From Verrucomicrobiaceae bacterium (GTDB taxonomy: Bacteria; Verrucomicrobiota; Verrucomicrobiae; Verrucomicrobiales; Akkermansiaceae), in contig CANBTO010000016.1 of assembly GCA_947372405.1 (NCBI GenBank), forward strand, positions 1-24,030: 24,030 nucleotides of DNA. Direction: 5' to 3'. This document shows, piece after piece, positions 1 to 8,066 of the stretch (position 1 is the stretch's first letter; every line of letters starts with the position of its first letter). The position numbers and the translations under genes were made by a program. The notes under the pieces were generated by a model, which saw nothing but the letters and a program-made list of their open reading frames with translations, searched no databases and had not been told where the DNA came from.

Positions 1-144
1 GAGCCGGTAACTTCCACGGTCAACGGCGTGAATTTCGTGACCACCGCAAGCGGGGCCCTCATCCACGTCGTGGCGACGGTTCCGGCAGCGGCAGCCGCCC
101 CCGGCAGCTCGCTCTTTGGCCGCCTCGACGCGACAACGCCATAA
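1..144 (+). CDS. C-terminal end of an unidentified, probably secreted protein (5' truncated by window)
   Basis: Frame 1 is open from the first base and stops with TAA at 142-144, giving 47 residues that end in GSSLFGRLDATTP. The tail is rich in Val, Thr, Ala and Ser with alternating hydrophobic residues, as expected of a beta-strand-rich extracellular domain. Verrucomicrobial secreted proteins often end in this style, with a short strand followed by a phrase resembling LFxRLxxT. No catalytic motif is visible in the part present and the family cannot be named. The reading is supported by the intrinsic terminator that begins about 20 bp after the stop codon. That terminator separates this gene from the catabolic cluster downstream. 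Confidence 0.6.
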   Translation, partial: EPVTSTVNGVNFVTTASGALIHVVATVPAAAAAPGSSLFGRLDATTP

Positions 145-165
145 GCCGCTGGCTGTTTCATCCAC

Positions 166-196
166 GGCGGTCTCCTCACAAGGGAGGCCGCCTTTT
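166..196 (+). terminator. Rho-independent terminator after the first (truncated) gene
   Basis: The arms GGCGGTCTCC (166-175) and GGAGGCCGCC (183-192) form a 10-bp stem with one G-T pair and a 7-nt loop. They are followed directly by TTTT (193-196). It lies 21 bp after the TAA of the upstream gene, in the right place to end that transcript and insulate the downstream cluster. Confidence 0.85.
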
Positions 197-678
197 CCAT
201 ATCCTTCACCCGGAAGAGCCATATGCAATCCGCGCGAAGACCTTGCCAAAAGTCATTAGCGAAACGGGTGCTGATCGGGTTTGAAAAATCCTGCCGCATT
301 GCGGGGGAGACGAGCGACGCCCCTTGTGTGACCAAGCGGCTTGTCAGGAGTCCGTCTATGGGATTTCGGAAAAATCTTCAGACTAACTGTCCGAAGAAGT
401 TTCCAACATCGACCATCGCTTTCATCGGCAAAGCCGGGAAATCCGGCGGAACACCCCGGAACCAAGGTCAATGTGACGACAAATCCGCGGAAACCATTGC
501 CTGTTGACAACATCCACGGTGAGCAGCCGTAAAGACAGCAACACCAACAAGGACTCCACGCGCAGGACGCACTCCTTCGTCATGCGGATGACAGGCAGGG
601 ATGGACGCAATCATCGTTTTCCGACTTTGCCGGTCATGGGCCACCATCGACGACATTCCGAGCCAGCAAAACAAGACC
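197..678. other. Gene-poor leader, about 480 bp, upstream of the catabolic cluster
   Basis: No convincing gene was found between the terminator and the first cluster gene. Small open frames here (94 and 63 codons on plus, 85 on minus) show no signal peptide, no family motif and no supporting context. A TTGACA hexamer occurs at 504-509, but nothing resembling a good -10 lies at 16-18 bp from it. The stretch presumably carries the promoter and control sites for the 679-14021 gene set, but none could be assigned by eye. Confidence 0.5.
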
Positions 679-2025
679 ATGAAATCCATCATCAGCAGAA
701 GAAGTTTCGTGAAAACGGCCGCCGCCACAAGCCTCTTCCAAATCGTGCCGCGGCACGTGCTTGGCGGGCCCCGTCACATACCACCCAGCGAGAAGGTGAA
801 CATCGCAGGCATCGGCCTCGGCTGGATGGGGACGAACAACATGCGCTCCTGCTCGCACGAGAACATCGTCGCCTTGTGCGATGTGGATCACAACTACGCC
901 GCGCCAACCATCAAGGAATTCCCCAAGGCGGAACTCTTCAAGGATTTCCGCGTGATGCTCGAAAAACGCAAGGACATCGACGCGGTGTTGATCGCAACGC
1001 CGGACCACACGCACGCGGTGATCAGCATGGCCGCGATGCAGGCGGGCAAACATGTTTTCTGCCAAAAGCCGCTGACGCACGACATCTACGAGTCTCGCAT
1101 GCTGGCGAAGGCGGCGAAGGAGGCCGGAGTCGTCACGCAGATGGGCATCCAGGGACATTCCAAGGAAGAACTGCGGCTCATCTGCGAGTGGATCTGGGCG
1201 GGAGCGATCGGCACCGTCCGCGAAGTCGATGCGTGGTGCGATCTGTCTTACTCACCCCACGGCCATGCCAAGTGGAGTTCCCCGCTGGGCGACCGGCCCA
1301 AGGAAGGCCTGCCGCTTCCGGCTGGTATGGACTGGGACCTGTGGATCGGCCCGGCACCGATGCGTCCCTATCACAGTTGTTATCATCCGATGGTCTGGCG
1401 GTGCTGGTGGGATTTCGGCTGCGGCATGATGGGCGACCGCGGTGCCCACACCCTGGACTCGGTTTTTTCCGCGTTGAAACTAACAGCTCCGACCTCGGTG
1501 GAAAGTTCCGGCATCGTCGGCGGAAACTCCGAGGTGCATCCGGACAAGGCGATCGTGACCTATCAGTTCCCCGAACGCGAAGGTTTCCCGCCGCTCAAGC
1601 TGACGTGGTATGAGGGCATGCAGCCGCCACGACCCAAGGAACTCGAAGAAGGACGCCCACTTCCCGATGGGGGTGGTGTCCTGTTCAAGGGCGACAAGGG
1701 CACGATCATGTGCGGCGTTTATGGAGACAGTCCCCGCCTGATTCCGGAAACGGCGATGACAGCCTTCCAGCGTCCTGAAAAAACCCTGGCTCGGGTCAAA
1801 GGCACCCACGAGCAGAACTGGATCGATGCGATCAAGTCCGGCGGCAAGGCAGGGGCGGATTTCAGCTACTCGGGTCCGTTGACCGAGCTCGCCTTGTTAG
1901 GGAACGTGGCGAAGCGCTTTCCCAACCAACAGTTGATCTGGAACAACGAGCTCATGAAGGTCGTAAACCTGGATGCGGCCAACGAATGGGTGCGCAGGCC
2001 GTATCGGCAAGGCTGGTCGCTGTGA
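679..2025 (+). CDS. Tat-exported Gfo/Idh/MocA family oxidoreductase
   Basis: A 448-residue NAD(P)-dependent oxidoreductase-fold protein. The ATG at 679 is chosen because it gives a compact twin-arginine signal peptide (SRRSFVK at residues 6-12, then a short hydrophobic stretch to about residue 29). An in-frame ATG at 601 would add 26 residues ahead of the Tat motif. The Rossmann domain starts with NIAGIGLGWMG (41-51), followed by ALCDVD and ATPDHTHA. The family's catalytic EKP triplet appears as QKP (129-131). The C-terminal part holds the substrate-binding alpha/beta domain with a WDFGCGMMGDRGAH segment. Tat export implies folding with the nucleotide bound and action in the periplasm. Known exported relatives include the NAD-dependent glycosidases of GH109, so this may be a glycosidase rather than a dehydrogenase; substrate unknown. 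It is the first gene of a same-strand set that continues 80 bp downstream. Confidence 0.9.
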   Translation: MKSIISRRSFVKTAAATSLFQIVPRHVLGGPRHIPPSEKVNIAGIGLGWMGTNNMRSCSHENIVALCDVDHNYAAPTIKEFPKAELFKDFRVMLEKRKDIDAVLIATPDHTHAVISMAAMQAGKHVFCQKPLTHDIYESRMLAKAAKEAGVVTQMGIQGHSKEELRLICEWIWAGAIGTVREVDAWCDLSYSPHGHAKWSSPLGDRPKEGLPLPAGMDWDLWIGPAPMRPYHSCYHPMVWRCWWDFGCGMMGDRGAHTLDSVFSALKLTAPTSVESSGIVGGNSEVHPDKAIVTYQFPEREGFPPLKLTWYEGMQPPRPKELEEGRPLPDGGGVLFKGDKGTIMCGVYGDSPRLIPETAMTAFQRPEKTLARVKGTHEQNWIDAIKSGGKAGADFSYSGPLTELALLGNVAKRFPNQQLIWNNELMKVVNLDAANEWVRRPYRQGWSL

Positions 2026-2107
2026 GGATGATGAGTCGTTAAGTGGCAAGTCAATGGGAACACCTTTCCATGAAGACTTTTCCATGCCTTTGCTTCGAAA
2101 GCTCTTC

Positions 2108-4804
2108 ATGCCCGCGAGAAAGACCAGACTCGTGTGGATCGTCATGCTCGCCGCGGCTTGTTTTTCTCCTGTGAAAGGAGCGGAACCTCCCGTGGAACAG
2201 TTCAACACCGGCGGACACACCGTTTACCACCTGCGCTCCGCCACTGTGGAACACGAGGGCCAGACCGCCATCATCAGCGCGGCCTATGACGGCTCCGTGT
2301 TATGCCATTCGCCCCGAGGAAAGCTCATCTGGAAAGCGGAAACAGGCGGCAACTTCCCCTTCGATCTGTGCGTGGCGGACCTCAACCGCGACGGACTTGA
2401 CGAAACCCTGGTGGCCTCGGCGGACGGCGTTTTGTATGCGATCGGGCCAGCCGGCGAACCCCTCTGGTCGTTCAGGAAAACCGCGCCACTGTTCCAGGTG
2501 TGCGTCGCAAGACAAAAAGACGGCACCTGCGTCGTCCTAACAGGAGGTGGGGAGAAAACCCTCTATGCCTTGTCCGCGGACGGCAAAATGCGCGGACAGA
2601 TCCGAGTGGAAGACACCATCAGGCACCTGCGCGCCGGCGACATGCTCGGACAAGGCCGTGACATGGTCGCCATGGCAACGACCAGCGGCGGCCTGGCGGG
2701 CAAGCTTGGATTGTCGCTGGTGGATCCGCAGGACCTGAGCAGGCCGTGGACACTCGCCAATCTAGGCGCATACGCACCCAACTCCGGCCGCCGCTTCTTC
2801 AGCATGGCCATCGTGGATCTCGATCATGACGGCAAGCAGGACATCCTTCTCAGCGGCACCTGGGGCGATCATGGCAGAATCCATGCTTTCGACGGGACGG
2901 GCAAATCCCGGTTCGCAAAGTCCGATCCGCGCATCCCGAACGTGCCTTACCGGATGAACCTGCTGGTTCCCGTCAAGCTGCCAGGCGACGAATACATCAT
3001 CGGGCAGTTCGCGAACATCCTGATCATTTACAATCTCGATGGCACCTGCCGCGAGGTGGTGACCGGGCCATATGCCTATGCCAACGCGACCTTCGATCCG
3101 GCCACGCGCACCCTCTATTGCGGCAGCGAGGTTTCCGGAGGTGACGAAATCGTCGCAGTGCATCTGGACCAGCCAGGTTGGCAGCAAGCCTTCTCCGGGG
3201 TGAAACCCACGGGTAGGCTGGCGAAAATCGTCGCCAACATGGAAACGCTCAAGTCACAGATCGCTACTTTCCAACGCCCCGTCTATCAGCCGGAGCCGCG
3301 GCGCATCGACTTGCTGTTGATGGACGAGTATCATGAACGCACGCCGGAGGAACTGCGGCTTCCGGAATACGACGGGCGCAAGCTGAACTTCGTCTCTCAC
3401 CTTGCTCTCGGCCAGAAACCGGAGCCCGGGGAACTCTGGTGCCGCGACCGCTCCGCATTTTCAGAATACGATCTAACGGCCGATGGACTGGTGGCGGAGG
3501 TGGCGAAGTGGGAGGCCAGCGGCCGGGATTTCGTCGTCCAGGCAAGCCACACCACCGCCATGCACATGGCTCCGGCCACCTTCGAGCGCGTGCTCAAGTC
3601 CGCGCCCGAACATCTCTGGGGCTTCGAATGTTCCGAACCCGGCGAACAACTCGACGATGACGAACGCGAGGTGGTGGAGAAGATCCTGATGCCGTTGGCG
3701 GAACAATGCAGGCTCTACGGCCACAAGAAGATCCTTCTGCGCACAAAGAACATCTTTTGGAACGGCAATGTCTATCAGACTTTCTGGCGGAAGATGCTGA
3801 TGGATCCGCGCTACCGCGACGTCTTCGTACCCTGTCTGGAGGAAACCAACAGCCGCAGCCAGGATCTCAGTCTGGCAGGCCGCCTCGGGCTCTGGCAATG
3901 TGGAGTGTTCGACCGCTGGGCATGCCGTGCCGAGACCGACAACGCCTGCTTCGACCGGATGTGGGAGTGGTCGTCCCAGCAGGTGTTCTCACATCACCTG
4001 CGGAACCTGGTTTCCTGTGCGTCACAGGGTGCGGACATCTATTTCAACGCGGTCCACCAAGGTCCGTTCTCGCCCACCTTGGAAAAACAGCTCCTGCCAT
4101 TCTATGACATGATCGAAAAGGGAGTCGTGTTCATTCCCCAACGTACACAGCTTGCCAATCTATCAGAAATCGCGCTCGGCATGCGCTCGCCGCCATCCAA
4201 GGATTTCCTGCGCCACGGCACCAACGGTCATCGCGAGGGCTTCCCCGATGACACACAGCCCGCGATGGTCTTCGACCGCCTTGACTGCTACTGGGGCGGC
4301 GCACCGCTGGAGCCACATGACTTTTCGAGATATGCCTTCGGGGTGAAACGTCGCATGTGCAACTTCCTGCCGCTCACCCCATACGGCATGGTGACCATCG
4401 TTCCCGACGAATCCCTTCCCGTCCACGACCCGCGTTTCCCACGAAGAATCTCCACGGACGGACATTTTTTTTACGATGAGGCGGGAAAACCGCACGGCCC
4501 GGCGGAATACCGCCCCGTCGTGGAAGCGGCGGTGAAGGAAGCCTCCGCCAAGCTGCCGTTGCTGGTGAGAGGCCCGGCCCATTGGTCGGCGGCCCGGATC
4601 GACGCGGATCATCTGCGCGTCACGCTGGTGGACCCCGGCTATCTCGATCCCGACGACCGCAAGGTGGAGATCGTCCTCCAACAGGACGGATGGAAACGCT
4701 GCCACGACATCCTTGGCAAAATGGACCTGTCTGTTCAAGGTCACTCCATTCAGGTGAATATCCCGGCTGGATCGCTGCGTATGCTGGACCTGACGCGGAA
4801 CTGA
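2108..4804 (+). CDS. Secreted beta-propeller (PQQ/FG-GAP-like) protein with large uncharacterised C-terminal domain; possible polysaccharide hydrolase
   Basis: An 898-residue protein. The ATG at 2108 is chosen because it directly starts a Sec signal peptide (MPARKTRLVW, hydrophobic core, then SPVKGA). In-frame ATGs at 2084 and 2054 are alternatives and none has a good ribosome site. Roughly residues 30-370 form propeller-type repeats with calcium-loop phrases such as VADLNRDGLDETLVAS and AIVDLDHDGKQDILLSG, and tryptophan/glycine-ending strands. The remaining 500 or so residues form a domain I do not recognise, rich in Trp, His, Asp and Glu (LLMDEYHE, WGFECSEPGEQ, PCLEETNSRSQ). A propeller followed by a unique catalytic domain at about this length recalls the lambda-carrageenase type (GH150) of Pseudoalteromonas. 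I infer a similar role in attacking a sulfated polysaccharide, at low confidence. Its neighbours, two sulfatases, fit that idea. Confidence 0.8.
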   Translation: MPARKTRLVWIVMLAAACFSPVKGAEPPVEQFNTGGHTVYHLRSATVEHEGQTAIISAAYDGSVLCHSPRGKLIWKAETGGNFPFDLCVADLNRDGLDETLVASADGVLYAIGPAGEPLWSFRKTAPLFQVCVARQKDGTCVVLTGGGEKTLYALSADGKMRGQIRVEDTIRHLRAGDMLGQGRDMVAMATTSGGLAGKLGLSLVDPQDLSRPWTLANLGAYAPNSGRRFFSMAIVDLDHDGKQDILLSGTWGDHGRIHAFDGTGKSRFAKSDPRIPNVPYRMNLLVPVKLPGDEYIIGQFANILIIYNLDGTCREVVTGPYAYANATFDPATRTLYCGSEVSGGDEIVAVHLDQPGWQQAFSGVKPTGRLAKIVANMETLKSQIATFQRPVYQPEPRRIDLLLMDEYHERTPEELRLPEYDGRKLNFVSHLALGQKPEPGELWCRDRSAFSEYDLTADGLVAEVAKWEASGRDFVVQASHTTAMHMAPATFERVLKSAPEHLWGFECSEPGEQLDDDEREVVEKILMPLAEQCRLYGHKKILLRTKNIFWNGNVYQTFWRKMLMDPRYRDVFVPCLEETNSRSQDLSLAGRLGLWQCGVFDRWACRAETDNACFDRMWEWSSQQVFSHHLRNLVSCASQGADIYFNAVHQGPFSPTLEKQLLPFYDMIEKGVVFIPQRTQLANLSEIALGMRSPPSKDFLRHGTNGHREGFPDDTQPAMVFDRLDCYWGGAPLEPHDFSRYAFGVKRRMCNFLPLTPYGMVTIVPDESLPVHDPRFPRRISTDGHFFYDEAGKPHGPAEYRPVVEAAVKEASAKLPLLVRGPAHWSAARIDADHLRVTLVDPGYLDPDDRKVEIVLQQDGWKRCHDILGKMDLSVQGHSIQVNIPAGSLRMLDLTRN

Positions 4805-4838
4805 CAACGACCTGATGGAAATCCAAACAAGACCCCCG

Positions 4839-6500
4839 ATGAAACGAGACCTCTCCTTTGAATGGCCGTTGGCCACAAGCTCCCACCTGGCACCGCTCGT
4901 GCTGCTGGTGTTCGCCTGGCTGGCCAACGCAACTTGCGATGCGGCTGGCAGCACGAAACCCAACGTCGTCTTCATCCTCGCCGACGACATGGGGTATTCC
5001 GACCTCGGTTGTTACGGCGGAGACATCTCCACTCCGAATCTCGATTCCCTCGCCCACGAAGGATTGCGCTTCACCCAGTTCTACAACACCGCGCGCTGCT
5101 GGCCCTCGCGCGGCGCTCTTCTAACAGGATACTACGCGCAGGAAATCCACCGCGACGCGCTTCCCGGTCTGGCAGGTGGCAACTCGGGAGTGCGGCAGAA
5201 GTGGGCGCGCCTGCTGCCGGACTTCCTCAAACCCGCAGGCTATCGCTGCTATCACAGCGGCAAATGGCATGTCGACGGCAAGATACTCGCCAATGGATTC
5301 GACCGCTCGTTCAACGTTGACAGCACGAGCGACCATTTCTCCCCTGTGGGCAACCTGATCGATGACAAGCCGATCCCCCCCGGCGAAAGGCAAAGCGGCT
5401 ACTATTCCTCCATCGCGATCGCCGACCACGCCGTCGAGTTTCTCAAGGATCATTCCACAAACCACGCGGACCAACCGTTCTTCGAATACGTCGCTTTCAT
5501 TTCTCCGCACTTTCCGCTGCAGGCGCTGCCCCAGGACATTGCAAAATACAAAGACAAATACCTCGGTGGCTGGGACGCCATGCGCGAGGCGCGTTTCGGC
5601 CGGCAAAAGGAAATGGGCATCGTCCAGACGACTCTTTCCCCGCTCGAACCCAATGTCGGCCCGCCCTATGCCTTTCCGGATGCGATCCAGCGCCTGGGTC
5701 CCGGCGAAGTCACCCGGCCCGTGCCATGGCTCGATCTAACGGACGAGCAGAAACATTTCCAGGCGGACAAGATGGCCATACACGCCGCCATGGTGGACCG
5801 CATGGACCAGGAGATCGGACGCATCATCGCACAGCTCAAGGTCATGAACGCCCTTGAGAACACCATTATCTTCTTCGCGTCCGACAATGGAGCCAGCGCC
5901 GAGATGATGATTCGTGGCGGAGGTCACGATCCCGCCGCACCCATGGGCAGCGAGAAGACATTCCTTTGCCTTGGTCCCGGTTTTTCCAGCGCTTGTAACA
6001 CTCCGTTCCGCCGCCACAAGACCTGGGTCCATGAAGGTGGCATCAGCACGCCGCTCATCGTGCACTGGCCGGCAGGCATCAGCGCCAAAGGCGAACTGCG
6101 CCACACTCCCGGGCATTTTGTGGACATCCTCCCTACCGTGCTGGAACTGACAGGCGTGAATAAGCCGGCCGATTGGCAAGGCGAGCCCATTCCTGAAGCG
6201 CCCGGCCGCAGCATCGTCTCCGCCTTCGCAAAGGATGTGACCGTTCCGCGCGACAACCTTTGGTGGCTGCATGAAGGCAACCGCGCGTTGCGGGCCGGTG
6301 ACTGGAAACTGGTCGCGGCCAAAGGCGATCCATGGGAACTCTATGATTTGAGGACCGACCGTGCCGAGCAGGTCAACCTCGCCGGGAAGATGCCGGAAAA
6401 GGTCAGCGAGTTGGAGCGCACCTGGCAGGAACAGAGCGACCGCTACACCGAACTGGCACGCAAGACCGCCTCCGAGCAGCAAACCAAAAGGAAAAAGTGA
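4839..6500 (+). CDS. Secreted S1-family sulfatase (formylglycine type)
   Basis: A sulfatase of 553 residues that hydrolyses sulfate esters, probably on a polysaccharide or oligosaccharide. The start at 4839 (MKRDLSF) gives a signal peptide ending near ANATCDA; an in-frame ATG at 4815 is also possible. All S1 landmarks are visible. The metal-binding pair is in ILADDMGYSDLG. The maturation motif CWPSRGALLTG has the cysteine that becomes formylglycine at about residue 87. YHSGKWH carries the active-site Lys and His, and FFASDNGAS holds the second metal-binding Asp-Asn. The segment VHEGGISTPLIVHWP closes the N-terminal domain, and the small C-terminal domain ends in a Lys-rich tail. The general look is arylsulfatase A-like. 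Exact sulfated position and sugar cannot be told from sequence. The stop codon overlaps the GTG start of the next sulfatase. A formylglycine-generating enzyme must be encoded elsewhere. Confidence 0.95.
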   Translation: MKRDLSFEWPLATSSHLAPLVLLVFAWLANATCDAAGSTKPNVVFILADDMGYSDLGCYGGDISTPNLDSLAHEGLRFTQFYNTARCWPSRGALLTGYYAQEIHRDALPGLAGGNSGVRQKWARLLPDFLKPAGYRCYHSGKWHVDGKILANGFDRSFNVDSTSDHFSPVGNLIDDKPIPPGERQSGYYSSIAIADHAVEFLKDHSTNHADQPFFEYVAFISPHFPLQALPQDIAKYKDKYLGGWDAMREARFGRQKEMGIVQTTLSPLEPNVGPPYAFPDAIQRLGPGEVTRPVPWLDLTDEQKHFQADKMAIHAAMVDRMDQEIGRIIAQLKVMNALENTIIFFASDNGASAEMMIRGGGHDPAAPMGSEKTFLCLGPGFSSACNTPFRRHKTWVHEGGISTPLIVHWPAGISAKGELRHTPGHFVDILPTVLELTGVNKPADWQGEPIPEAPGRSIVSAFAKDVTVPRDNLWWLHEGNRALRAGDWKLVAAKGDPWELYDLRTDRAEQVNLAGKMPEKVSELERTWQEQSDRYTELARKTASEQQTKRKK

Positions 6501-8056
6501 TATCCTCACGGCGAAAACTCCCGGTCGGCCTGGCAGTGCTGCTGCTTGCCGGCATCGTGCGTGCGGCATCACCCGATGCGCCCGCCACGGCGAAGCCACG
6601 CCCTAACATCCTCATCGCCATCTCCGACGACCAATCGTTCGCCCACACTTCCGCAGCTGGATGCAAGGCTGTCCGGACTCCGGCGTTCGACCGCGTCACG
6701 CGCGAGGGAGTCCAGTTTCGCAACGGCTTCGCGGCCTCGCCAGGATGCAGTCCCAGCCGGGCTTCCTTTCTAACAGGCAGACACACCTGGCAGATCGAGG
6801 AGGCCGGAACCCATGCCAGCAGCTTCCCGTCGAAATACGCCGTCTTCCCGGATCTGCTGGAGGCGGTGGGCTACGCCGTGGGCTTCACCGGCAAGGGCTG
6901 GGGTCCGGGAAACTGGAAAACCAGCGGCCGCAGCCGCAATCCCGCCGGACCGGAGTTCAGCAAGCGCAAGCTCACTCCACCCTTCTCCGGCATCAGCAAC
7001 GACGATTACGCGGGCAATTTCGAGGACTTCCTCGCCAAGCGCACCAAAGGCCAGCCGTTCTGTTTCTGGTACGGCTCCCACGAACCTCATCGCGATTATG
7101 AAAAAGGCTCCGGGTTGAAATCCGACAAGTATCTTGACGACGTGGTCGTGCCGCCGTTCCTGCCGGATACTCCCGAAGTGCGGAGCGACATGCTCGATTA
7201 CTTCGCGGAAATCGAATGGTTCGACTCACAGCTAGAACGTATGCTGAAGATGTTGGAGAAGACGGGGGAGCTCGACAACACCATCGTCATCGTCACCGCG
7301 GACAACGGCATGCCCTTTCCACGGGCGAAGGCCAACTGTTATGAATACGGCTTCCACGTGCCGCTGGCGATCCGCTGGAGTGCCAAGGTTCCCGGCGGGC
7401 GCACCGTGGATGATCTCGTGGGTTTCGTGGACCTCACCGCAACGATCCTGGAAGCGGCTGGAGCCAAATCACCAACCGGTTTCCCGATCTCCGGTCACAG
7501 CATCCTGAAGACCCTCTCCTCTAACAAACAGGGACTTGTCGATCCCGCCTGCAACATCGCGTGGGCCGCACGCGAGCGGCATTCCTCGTCGCGCTACAAC
7601 AACTGGACCTACCCGCAGCGCGCCCTGCGCACCCTGCAATTCCTCTACATCCGGAACTTCAGGCCCGACCGCTGGCCTGCGGGAGATCCGCGCGAAATCA
7701 AAAAGGACGGCAGCATCGGCCCGATGCACCAGGCTTACTTCGATATCGATGATGGCCCCACCAGAAATCTGCTTGTGCAACATCATGACGACACCACGCT
7801 TGGCAAATATCTCCAGCTTGCCGTCGCCAGACGTCCAGCCGAGGAGTTGTTCGACATCACCAAGGACCCGGAATGTCTGAACAACCTGGCCGACGACCCG
7901 GCGTTCGCCAAAACCAAACAGGACATGGCCCTTCAGATGACGGACTATCTGAAAAAAACCGGCGATCCCCGCGTTGTCGGCAACGGTGAGATCTGGGAAT
8001 CCTATCCACGCTACAGCGCCATCCGGAAGTTTCCGCCTCCGGACGGGTCGAACTGA
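6497..8056 (+). CDS. Secreted S1-family sulfatase, N-sulfoglucosamine sulfohydrolase-like subgroup
   Basis: A 519-residue second sulfatase. GTG at 6497 is the start: it overlaps the previous stop as GTGA and has AAAAGGAAAAA just upstream, the best ribosome site in the window. The N terminus MISSRRKLPVGLAVLLLAGI is a Sec signal peptide ending around VRAA. Family landmarks are ILIAISDDQSF (metal), GCSPSRASFLTGR (Cys84 becomes formylglycine), FTGKGWGPGNW in place of GKWH, FCFWYGSHEPHRDY, and VTADNGMPFPRAKAN followed by YEYGFHVPLAIRW. The GKGWGPG and NGMPFPRAK forms resemble the sulfamidase (SGSH-like) branch, often S1_8 in carbohydrate-sulfatase classification; that placement is from memory and needs a subfamily search. 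It differs clearly from its upstream neighbour, so the pair likely removes two different sulfates from the same glycan, made together by translational coupling. Confidence 0.95.
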   Translation: MISSRRKLPVGLAVLLLAGIVRAASPDAPATAKPRPNILIAISDDQSFAHTSAAGCKAVRTPAFDRVTREGVQFRNGFAASPGCSPSRASFLTGRHTWQIEEAGTHASSFPSKYAVFPDLLEAVGYAVGFTGKGWGPGNWKTSGRSRNPAGPEFSKRKLTPPFSGISNDDYAGNFEDFLAKRTKGQPFCFWYGSHEPHRDYEKGSGLKSDKYLDDVVVPPFLPDTPEVRSDMLDYFAEIEWFDSQLERMLKMLEKTGELDNTIVIVTADNGMPFPRAKANCYEYGFHVPLAIRWSAKVPGGRTVDDLVGFVDLTATILEAAGAKSPTGFPISGHSILKTLSSNKQGLVDPACNIAWAARERHSSSRYNNWTYPQRALRTLQFLYIRNFRPDRWPAGDPREIKKDGSIGPMHQAYFDIDDGPTRNLLVQHHDDTTLGKYLQLAVARRPAEELFDITKDPECLNNLADDPAFAKTKQDMALQMTDYLKKTGDPRVVGNGEIWESYPRYSAIRKFPPPDGSN

Positions 8057-8066
8057 ACAGACGGGC

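Noticed and set aside
223..507. Small plus-strand open frame (94 codons) in the leader
   Set aside because: Low-complexity basic protein, no start signal, no family resemblance and overlapped by other chance frames.
504..535. TTGACA at 504-509 as a -35 box
   Set aside because: The hexamers at 17-19 bp spacing (CCGTAA to GTAAAG) are poor -10 matches, so no promoter is called.
504..1613. A 369-codon open frame overlapping the first Gfo/Idh/MocA gene in another frame
   Set aside because: It is Arg/Gly/His-rich with no motif, whereas the overlapping frame has a Tat signal, Rossmann motif and family triplet. It is a by-product of high GC.
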